The position numbers and the translations under genes are program-made. Positions 1 through 5,051 of a stretch of DNA of 5,051 nucleotides are shown piece after piece. The notes under the pieces were generated by a model. The model did no database searches. It had not been told where the DNA came from and worked only from the letters and a program-made list of their open reading frames with translations. The stretch's first letter is position 1. Every line of letters begins with the position of its first letter. Source of the stretch: JBGPYM01 sp041493205 (lineage in GTDB: Bacteria > Bacteroidota > Ignavibacteria > UBA10030 > UBA6906); contig JBGPYM010000228.1 in assembly GCA_041493205.1 (NCBI GenBank), positions 1 to 5,051 of the forward strand, read 5' to 3'.

Positions 1-670
1 AGACAGGAGTGCGGTCCTCTCCCGGAAACTGGTTGAGCTGTGTGTATGTCCCTTTTTTGAAATCATAGACCCAGATATCCCTGGTCACAGAAGATGTGTG
101 GTGTTTACGCCAATCGCTTTCATATCCTTTAATGTCATGATAGATCAGCTTGTCGCCCGCTCCGTTTACGGTAGCATCGAGCGCGGGAACGGGGAGGACC
201 TGGAGCGGGCGCCCTCCCGCCACCGGCACGCTGTAGAGCTGGCTCATCATGCCGGTGGGAAACTGGACATTGCTTGCCAGGGCCTGCCGGTGAGCGGAAA
301 AGAGAACCGATTTGTCATCGGCGGTGAATGAGCCTGGCACCTCGCGCGCAGAATGGAAGGTCAACCGCCGGGCTTCGCCGCCTGTCGACGGCATGACGAA
401 CACGTCGAAATTCCCGTAACGATCCGATGCGAAGGCAACGGTCTTGCCGTCGTGGCTCCAGACGGGGGCGAACTCGTACGATTCGCTCAGGGTCAGGGGG
501 ACAGCCGCGCCGCCTGTCGACGGGACGGTGTAGATATCTCCCTTATAACAGAAGAGGATGGTCTGCCCATCGGGGGAGATAGCCGGGTAGCGGAGCCAGA
601 GGGGGTTCTCCTGCCCGAATGCGGCAGAAGCGATAAAGATGCCAAAAGCGATTTTGAGTGCGAAGCGCAT
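1..670 (-). CDS. Secreted TolB/PD40 beta-propeller protein, probable tricorn-type S41 peptidase (N-terminal part, 3' end off window)
   Basis: I translated this on the minus strand from ATG at 670-668; 223 codons stay open to the left edge, so the C-terminus is missing. Residues 1-19 are a signal peptide (MRFALKIAFGIFIASAAFG, then QENP), so the mature protein is exported. PD40/TolB-like blades follow: ISPDGQTILF (31-40), WSHDGKTVAF (71-80), FTADDKSVLF (115-124) and a later IWVYD strand (199-203). PSTGG occurs at 50-54 and 94-98, a 44-residue blade period that is also visible as a 16-bp exact DNA repeat. The stretch KGYESDWRKHHTSSVTRDIW (181-200) is typical of the propeller of tricorn-like S41 peptidases, which degrade peptides through a C-terminal PDZ and serine-protease domain. 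That domain is not in the window, so the peptidase assignment is inference from the propeller; a non-catalytic TolB-like protein is the alternative. The start is supported by AGGAGA seven bases upstream. The gene diverges from the kinase operon, and no functional link is shown. Confidence 0.85.
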   Translation of the reverse strand, partial: MRFALKIAFGIFIASAAFGQENPLWLRYPAISPDGQTILFCYKGDIYTVPSTGGAAVPLTLSESYEFAPVWSHDGKTVAFASDRYGNFDVFVMPSTGGEARRLTFHSAREVPGSFTADDKSVLFSAHRQALASNVQFPTGMMSQLYSVPVAGGRPLQVLPVPALDATVNGAGDKLIYHDIKGYESDWRKHHTSSVTRDIWVYDFKKGTYTQLNQFPGEDRTPV

Positions 671-677
671 TGGTGAG

Positions 678-683
678 TCTCCT
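678..683 (-). promoter_or_regulatory. Ribosome binding site of the leftward propeller gene
   Basis: Read on the minus strand this is AGGAGA, seven bases before the ATG at 670. It fixes the start codon directly ahead of a good signal peptide, and no competing in-frame start is needed. Confidence 0.75.
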
Positions 684-890
684 ATGAAGAGTGCCCATGA
701 TCAGGGTGTCGCGCGGAACCGCGGGAAATAGGAGATACCGGACAGCGGATAGAGAAACCGGTACAGGTCGGATAGCGGCGGCCATCCGGAAGGAAGGATG
801 GGACGCGCGCCAACACAACAAGAGAGGGAAATTATGTCGGGGGATGACAAAAAGCAAGCACGAACAACCGCTGGAATCAGCGGGGGCGGG

Positions 891-920
891 GTTAGACGGG
901 CGGGACGCCCGTGCCACTAC
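891..920 (+). repeat. Palindromic intergenic repeat, copy 1
   Basis: This 30-bp unit begins GTTAGACGGG and ends CGTGCCACTAC. It contains a perfect 7-bp inverted repeat, ACGGGCG (896-902) and CGCCCGT (906-912), around GGA. It matches copy 2 at 28 of 30 positions, with a 43-bp start-to-start distance. The motif resembles REP-like GC palindromes scattered between genes in several phyla, often mis-annotated as short proteins containing DGRDARAT. Their function is unknown to me; transcript-end protection or spread by a REP-associated transposase are general possibilities. Confidence 0.8.
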
Positions 921-933
921 CCAGATTAGCAAG

Positions 934-963
934 GTCAGACGGGCGGGACGCCCGTCCCACTAC
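934..963 (+). repeat. Palindromic intergenic repeat, copy 2
   Basis: This is a direct repeat of the unit at 891-920, separated from it by 13 bp. It differs at two positions; CCCGTCCCAC replaces CCCGTGCCAC, which extends the stem to 8 bp, GACGGGCG (938-945) with CGCCCGTC (949-956). A fragment GCCCGTGCCAC at 970-980 repeats the right arm of copy 1 and may be the remnant of a third unit. The array ends about 14 bp before the -35 box of the kinase promoter candidate. Confidence 0.8.
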
Positions 964-993
964 ATCCTGGCCCGTGCCACCGCGAAGAACGCC

Positions 994-1022
994 TTGACAG
1001 TGGCGTCGTCTTTGCGTATATA
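994..1022 (+). promoter_or_regulatory. Candidate sigma-70-type promoter for the kinase-receiver operon
   Basis: TTGACA (994-999, full consensus) is followed by a 17-bp spacer and TATATA (1017-1022, four of six to TATAAT), giving a predicted transcript start near 1029-1031. The same DNA also reads TATATTGG (1019-1026), one mismatch from the Bacteroidota TAnnTTTG box, with TTGA about 21 bp upstream, so it could be used by either kind of primary sigma factor. It points toward the kinase and leaves a leader of roughly 40 or 150 bases depending on which kinase start is real. Confidence 0.55.
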
Positions 1023-1183
1023 TTGGCTCGCTGATCACTGTTCTTTCTCTTCTTAGAGGATGTTGCCTCCCGATGTCCGGGTTCGTCTGCTTCCCTGAAT
1101 ACTTCGCGATGCCTTCAGCGAACCGGATTCCCTCATTTCTACCGACCGTTCAAGGATTCACACACCATCAGAAAGCCCATCCC

Positions 1184-4100
1184 ATGAGGATGACTGCGAC
1201 CTTATTTTCGCGCCGCTGGACATCGCTTGTCCTTTTGCTGCTCCTGTGCCTGGCGGCCGGGACAGGACTCGCGCAGCGGAAATCGATCAAGCAATACGTT
1301 CACCAGATCTGGACTGCGGCGGAAGGGCTCCCGCAGAACTCCGCCTCGGAAATCCTTCAGACCCGCGACGGGTATATCTGGTTCGCGACGCAGGAAGGTG
1401 TCGCCCGGTTTGACGGGATGGAATTCACCGTCTTCGACCGGACCAACACGCCCGAGTTCCCCGCTTCCTGGATTGTCAGGCTCAAGGAAGACAGCACGCG
1501 CGCGCTCTGGATGAGGCCAGTCGGCATCGATGTGGGTCTTGTCCGATATGCGGGCGGAAAATTCACACGTTTTGACACGAGCAACGGGCTTCCCAACAAC
1601 ACGCCGACAACCTGGGAAATTGACGGGCACGGGACGACCTGGGTCGGCACGCGGGGCGGGCTCTGGGAACACCGGGCGGACGGCATGCGGTCATACAGGG
1701 TTAGCGACGGCCTTCCCGCCGACACGATTAGGGGGCTCACCTGCGACAGCAAGGGATATCTCTGGATCGGGACGCCGCGCGGCCTCGCCCGGCTGCATGA
1801 CGGGAAGCTGGAGAGAATGACCGGGCAGGCGCAATTCCCGGACACGTCGTTCTTGAATGTGAACGCCCTTTCCACGTGTTACGAAGACCGGCACGGGACG
1901 ATCTGGCTTAACACGAGGACCCACCTGCTTGCCTACCGCGACGGAAAGGTTGAGCGGTTCGACAAGAAATCGCAGCTCGCGGATCCCTTCATCAATGCAC
2001 TGTATGAGGATGCAAGAGGCACTCTCTGGTTCGGCACGCGGGGCGGCCTCACCTCGTTTGCGGACGGAAGATTCACCAGGTATACGGCGTCGTCAGACCA
2101 GGATGAGAACGACATTCTGTTGATCCACGAAGACCGTGAGGGGAGCCTGTGGCTCGGCACCGGCAAAGGTATCGCGCGGTTTGCGGCGGGCAGATATGAG
2201 AAGTTCCAGCGATCCGACGGACTCTCTGACAATGCCGTGCAGCAAATGCTCATCGATCGCGAGGGGAGCATCTGGGTCAGCACGTTTGGCGGAGGCGTGG
2301 ACCGGTTCCGCGACGAGAAGTTCGTCACATATTCCACGCGCGTCGGGCTGAGCGACGACAATGTAGAGTCGGTCACCGAAGATCGCGACGGGGCGATCTG
2401 GGCGGGGACAGGATTCGGCGCATTGAACCGGGTCAAGGACGGGAAGATCACCCACTTTGACACCCCAAAGGAACCCCACCTGGTGGATACGCGGGCACTC
2501 GCAGTGGACGGTGCCGGGGCACTCTGGATCGGGTCATCCCGCGGCCTTTACAGGATGGAAAACGGGAAGATCGTCACCCTCTCGAAAACGGTCAACGGCA
2601 CGCCGGACATCAGCGGAGGAACGTTTCTCCTGACAAAGTCGGGGGACTGGCTCATCGGTTCGGGGCCAAAGCTGCTTTCCTACAAGGGGGGAAAATTCAC
2701 GATGCTCGGAGAGACGCGTCCCGGGTCCACCCTCAACCAGGATTTTATCGGCGGTCTCTTTGAATCGCGTGACGGTGCGATTTGGGTCGCCACGCAATCA
2801 ACACTCTACTGGTACAGAAATGGCGCGATCGAGGCCGTCAACTGGGGGCGGGGCGCACGTTGGGGGATGACCTTTTACGAGGATCCCGACGGGGTGCTCT
2901 GGATAGGTTCCGGAAACGCAGGACTCTATCGGTACAAGAACGGGACGTTTGCCAATGTCACTCCCCGGGAGGGGCTCTTTGACTACAACGTGTACACGAT
3001 TCTCCCCGATGACGCCGGGTATCTCTGGATGTCGTGCAACCGGGGGGTCTACCGGGTCAGCCGACAGGCGCTGAACGACGTCCTGGACGGCAAAGCGAAG
3101 TCTGTCACGTGCAGCGTGTATGGGAGCGCGGACGGCATGGAGAGCCGCGAAGGCAACGGGGGGTTTTTCCCTTGCGGGTGGCGACTTCATGACGGGAGGC
3201 TCACGTTCGTCACCGTGAAGGGGATTGTCATCGTGAATCCTGCCGACATCCGGATCAACGAAGTCCCGCCTCCTGTTGTGGTTGACCAATTCATCGTGGA
3301 AGGGGAACGGCAGCCCACGGCGGGGGAGGTCCGCATTCCGGCCGGGAAGTCGCGCTTCGAATTCCATTATGCCGGAATCAGCTTCGTCGGTTCGGAAAAA
3401 GTCCGGTATCGCTACCGGCTCGAGGGACTCGACGAGGGATGGGTCGATGCGGGATCACGGCGCGAGGCGTTCTTTACGCAGCTGGACCCGGGCGAGTACA
3501 GGTTCCGCGTCATCGCGGCCAACAGCGACGGGATCTGGAACGAGGCGGGCGCATCAGTGAGCTTTGTGCTCCAGCCGCATTTCTACCAGACCGCCTGGTT
3601 CATCGGCCTCCTGGGGTTCGTCTTCCTCACCGGCGGCCCAACGTTCTATTTCTACCGGACGCAAAACCTGAAGAGGAGAAAGGCAGAGCTTGAAAAGATC
3701 GTGCAGGAGCGGACGGGCGAACTTCAGCAGACGGTCTCCAACCTGAAGGAGACCCAGAACCAGCTCATCCTGTCGGAGAAGATGGCATCGCTCGGACAGC
3801 TCACCGCCGGCATCGCCCACGAAATCAAGAATCCCTTGAACTTCATCACCAACTTCTCCGTCCTTTCCCACGACCTGACGAAGGATCTCCGGAAGGAGCT
3901 GCATGCGGAGCGGGACCGGGTCGATCCCAAGCGTGCGCTGGAGATCGAAAGCCTGCTGAATGATCTGGAGCAGAATGTCACCAAGATCAATGACCACGGC
4001 AAGCGCGCCGACAGTATTGTCCGTGGGATGCTGCTCCATTCGCGGGGGAAGGCCGGCGAGCGCCAGGAGACCGACCTCAATGCCCTGCTGGCAGAGTATA

Positions 4101-4576
4101 CGAATCTTGCCTATCACGGCATGCGCGCACAGGATCAGTCGTTTAACGTGAAGATCGAGACCGAGTTTGACCCGTCGATCGGCAAGGTGAGCGTGGTGCC
4201 GCAGGACCTGAGCCGCGCGATTCTGAACATCGTGAACAATGCCTGCTACGCCGCCAACGACAAGCGCAAGAATGCGAAGAACGGCTTTTCGCCCGTCGTG
4301 CGGGTCAGCGCGAAGCTGATGGCCGGCAACATCGAAATCCGGATCCGGGACAACGGGAACGGGATTCCCCTTGCGATCCGCGAGAAGATCTTCAATCCAT
4401 TCTTCACCACCAAACCGGCAGGCTCGGGCACGGGGCTCGGGTTGTCGCTTTCGTACGATATCATCACGCAGGAACATCGCGGGGAGATCAGGGTCGACTC
4501 GAAGGAGGGTGAGTACACGGAGTTCGTCATTTCAATACCACGCAACCTGGATGCCTTAAAGGGAGACGCCGCATGA
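1184..4576 (+). CDS. Periplasmic-sensing histidine kinase: double Reg_prop propeller, Y_Y_Y domain, one TM helix, HisKA-like and HATPase domains
   Basis: This is a membrane sensor kinase of 1130 residues from this start. Residues 1-30 form a signal peptide (leucine-rich core 15-23, cleavage after GLA). From about 40 to 690 there are 14 tryptophan-type blade motifs (for example DGYIWFAT at 62-69) plus one degenerate last strand, consistent with two seven-bladed Reg_prop propellers. A Y_Y_Y domain covers about 695-800, one TM helix about 804-824, then a basic, coiled-coil linker. The phosphoacceptor is His879 in IAHEIKNPLNF. The ATPase domain shows the N box (Asn1015, Asn1019), G1 DNGNG (1056-1060), F box NPFFTTKP (1071-1078) and G2 GTGLGL (1082-1087), so it looks catalytically complete. 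By analogy with HTCS proteins the propellers sense a periplasmic ligand, perhaps a glycan fragment, but the ligand is unknown. No receiver or HTH domain is fused. The start is uncertain: an in-frame ATG at 1073 has AGAGGA 12 bases upstream but would put 37 extra residues before the signal peptide. The stop overlaps the next gene's ATG. Confidence 0.93.
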   Translation: MRMTATLFSRRWTSLVLLLLLCLAAGTGLAQRKSIKQYVHQIWTAAEGLPQNSASEILQTRDGYIWFATQEGVARFDGMEFTVFDRTNTPEFPASWIVRLKEDSTRALWMRPVGIDVGLVRYAGGKFTRFDTSNGLPNNTPTTWEIDGHGTTWVGTRGGLWEHRADGMRSYRVSDGLPADTIRGLTCDSKGYLWIGTPRGLARLHDGKLERMTGQAQFPDTSFLNVNALSTCYEDRHGTIWLNTRTHLLAYRDGKVERFDKKSQLADPFINALYEDARGTLWFGTRGGLTSFADGRFTRYTASSDQDENDILLIHEDREGSLWLGTGKGIARFAAGRYEKFQRSDGLSDNAVQQMLIDREGSIWVSTFGGGVDRFRDEKFVTYSTRVGLSDDNVESVTEDRDGAIWAGTGFGALNRVKDGKITHFDTPKEPHLVDTRALAVDGAGALWIGSSRGLYRMENGKIVTLSKTVNGTPDISGGTFLLTKSGDWLIGSGPKLLSYKGGKFTMLGETRPGSTLNQDFIGGLFESRDGAIWVATQSTLYWYRNGAIEAVNWGRGARWGMTFYEDPDGVLWIGSGNAGLYRYKNGTFANVTPREGLFDYNVYTILPDDAGYLWMSCNRGVYRVSRQALNDVLDGKAKSVTCSVYGSADGMESREGNGGFFPCGWRLHDGRLTFVTVKGIVIVNPADIRINEVPPPVVVDQFIVEGERQPTAGEVRIPAGKSRFEFHYAGISFVGSEKVRYRYRLEGLDEGWVDAGSRREAFFTQLDPGEYRFRVIAANSDGIWNEAGASVSFVLQPHFYQTAWFIGLLGFVFLTGGPTFYFYRTQNLKRRKAELEKIVQERTGELQQTVSNLKETQNQLILSEKMASLGQLTAGIAHEIKNPLNFITNFSVLSHDLTKDLRKELHAERDRVDPKRALEIESLLNDLEQNVTKINDHGKRADSIVRGMLLHSRGKAGERQETDLNALLAEYTNLAYHGMRAQDQSFNVKIETEFDPSIGKVSVVPQDLSRAILNIVNNACYAANDKRKNAKNGFSPVVRVSAKLMAGNIEIRIRDNGNGIPLAIREKIFNPFFTTKPAGSGTGLGLSLSYDIITQEHRGEIRVDSKEGEYTEFVISIPRNLDALKGDAA
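4560..4565 (+). promoter_or_regulatory. Ribosome binding site of the first receiver gene
   Basis: AGGGAG lies inside the last codons of the kinase gene, seven bases before the ATG at 4573. Together with the ATGA overlap it indicates translational coupling of kinase and receiver. Confidence 0.7.
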
Positions 4577-4944
4577 AGATCATGATCGTCGATGATGAAC
4601 GCGACGTGGAAATCCTTTTCCGACAGCAGTTCCGGAAGGAAGTCAAGGACGGAAAAGTCGAACTCTGCTATGCCTTTTCGGGGGAAGAGGCGCTCGACTA
4701 TCTGCAAAAGGTGAGTCCTCCGGATGTCGTCTGCATCCTTTCGGATATTAATATGCCAGGCATCACCGGCCTTGACCTGCTCAGGGTTGTGAAGGAACGA
4801 TATCCCGGCATACGTGTTTCGATGATCACCGCCTACGGCGACGAGATTAATTTCAAGACAGCGATGTCCACCGGGGCCGAACATTACTTCACGAAGCCGA
4901 TCGATTTCGACAGGGTCAAAAAGGACGTGTTAGATCCGGGGTAG
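4573..4944 (+). CDS. Single-domain response regulator (CheY-like receiver)
   Basis: The 123-residue protein is a receiver domain and nothing else. The acidic pocket is Asp7-Asp8 (MIVDDE), the phosphoacceptor Asp58 sits in LSDINMPG, the switch threonine is Thr86 (MITAYG) and the conserved lysine is Lys108 followed by cis-proline 109 (FTKPID). All catalytic positions are present, so it should accept phosphate, most likely from His879 of the kinase encoded just upstream. Its ATG overlaps the kinase TGA in ATGA, and an AGGGAG Shine-Dalgarno precedes it, so the two are made together. It has no DNA-binding, cyclase or other output domain; it may act by protein contact, as a phosphate shuttle or as a sink. 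The last helix is short, ending VKKDVLDPG, so the domain is near the minimum length but not obviously broken. It is paralogous to the next gene. Confidence 0.93.
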   Translation: MKIMIVDDERDVEILFRQQFRKEVKDGKVELCYAFSGEEALDYLQKVSPPDVVCILSDINMPGITGLDLLRVVKERYPGIRVSMITAYGDEINFKTAMSTGAEHYFTKPIDFDRVKKDVLDPG

Positions 4945-4968
4945 CCCGGTCCGCGCGCAAAAAAGAGT

Positions 4969-4976
4969 AAGGAAGG
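4969..4976 (+). promoter_or_regulatory. Ribosome binding site of the second receiver gene
   Basis: AAGGAAGG ends four bases before the ATG at 4981 and supports that start. The 36-bp gap after the first receiver has no terminator (no stem followed by a T-run), so the second receiver probably belongs to the same transcript. Confidence 0.7.
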
Positions 4977-4980
4977 ATTC

Positions 4981-5051
4981 ATGCCGCACAAGATTCTTGT
5001 CGTTGACGATGAACCGGATCTCGAAATTCTTATCAGGCAGCGGTTCAGGAA
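4981..5051 (+). CDS. Second response regulator, receiver domain N-terminus (cut by window end)
   Basis: Only 23 codons are visible (MPHKILVVDDEPDLEILIRQ, then RFR). They contain the beta-1 strand and the acidic pair Asp9-Asp10 of a receiver domain. Compared with the first receiver the pattern VDDE.D.EIL.RQ.FR is conserved, which makes the two genes paralogues and suggests a tandem duplication. Whether this one is also a lone receiver or carries an output domain (for example HD-GYP, GGDEF, HTH or a second kinase) lies outside the window. The start is supported by AAGGAAGG just upstream. It is the third gene of the apparent operon. Confidence 0.88.
   Translation, partial: MPHKILVVDDEPDLEILIRQRFR

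Larger units (their letters stand above)
671..1183. other. Divergent intergenic region without a convincing gene
   Basis: About 510 bp separate the two divergent genes. On the left is the Shine-Dalgarno of the minus-strand gene (678-683). Next is a short GC-rich palindrome, CGCGGAACCGCG (712-723), in that gene's presumed 5' leader. The middle (about 730-890) is mixed sequence with no recognisable element; a minus-strand CATAAT (plus-strand 831-836) could be a -10 box, but I find no matching -35, so the leftward promoter is not assigned. Two palindromic repeats follow at 891-963, with an 11-bp fragment matching them at 970-980. The promoter candidate for the kinase lies at 994-1022. From about 1030 to 1183 there is either an untranslated leader with a pyrimidine-rich stretch (1041-1054) or, from 1073, a 37-codon N-terminal extension of the kinase. 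A plus-strand open frame at 691-1056 runs through the repeats and has no protein-like character. Confidence 0.7.

Noticed and set aside
98..676. Two plus-strand open frames (98-331 and 353-676)
   Set aside because: They lie antisense to the propeller gene, whose minus-strand reading gives a signal peptide and clear PD40 blades. The plus-strand peptides have no family features.
891..963. Two direct repeats as a mini CRISPR array
   Set aside because: The spacer between units is only 13 bp, the units are themselves tight palindromes, there is no third full unit and no cas gene.
691..1056. Plus-strand open frame of 121 codons in the intergenic region
   Set aside because: It runs through the palindromic repeats (giving the DGRDARAT-type peptide), has no Shine-Dalgarno, no recognisable domain and a biased composition. 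It is a translated repeat region, not a gene.
1211..1273. Tat signal or lipoprotein signal in the kinase
   Set aside because: The RRW at residues 10-12 lacks the rest of a twin-arginine motif, and Cys22 lies within the leucine core without a lipobox before it. A standard Sec signal cut after GLA fits better.
3554..4477. Minus-strand open frame of 307 codons opposite the kinase core
   Set aside because: The plus strand here encodes all kinase boxes in order. The long antisense frame is a by-product of GC-rich codon use and shows no domain of its own. The same holds for the minus frame at 4246-4884.
4936..4949. Hairpin CCGGG-GTAG-CCCGG across the stop of the first receiver as a terminator
   Set aside because: The stem is only 5 bp and is followed by GC-rich sequence and an A-run instead of a T-run, and the next gene starts 36 bp later with its own ribosome binding site.

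Overview
The window is a piece of GC-rich bacterial chromosome with a divergent layout. A secreted beta-propeller protein of the tricorn/S41 peptidase type runs leftward (1-670, C-terminus outside the window). A two-component signalling operon runs rightward (from about 1184 to the end). The two are separated by roughly 510 bp of non-coding DNA. No tRNA, rRNA, insertion sequence, CRISPR array or phage gene is visible.

The centrepiece is a periplasmic-sensing histidine kinase of about 1130 residues. It has a signal peptide, a run of 14-15 Reg_prop-type blade motifs that would form two seven-bladed propellers, a Y_Y_Y domain, one transmembrane helix, a short coiled coil, a dimerisation/phosphoacceptor domain and a HATPase domain. 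Its stop codon overlaps the start of a 123-residue single-domain receiver in an ATGA junction. After 36 bp a second, clearly paralogous receiver begins and is cut by the window edge. The sensor half matches the hybrid two-component systems (HTCS) of Bacteroidota and Acidobacteriota, but the kinase carries no receiver or DNA-binding domain, so the phosphate is presumably handed to the separate receivers. How the signal reaches an output cannot be read from this window.

The intergenic region holds two 28/30-identical copies of a GC-rich palindromic repeat (891-920 and 934-963) plus an 11-bp fragment of a third. Just beyond lies a good promoter candidate (TTGACA, 17-bp spacer, TATATA) aimed at the kinase operon.

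Organism: the kinase core, with its long charged DHp hairpin and motifs such as HGKRAD and LAYHGMRA, resembles kinases I associate with the Bacteroidota/Ignavibacteria (FCB) group. The tricorn-type protein fits that group as well. Acidobacteriota are an alternative because they are rich in Reg_prop kinases. This placement is inference from remembered family features, not a search result. I see no previously undescribed system; the most notable points are the split HTCS-like architecture with tandem output-less receivers and the palindromic repeat pair.
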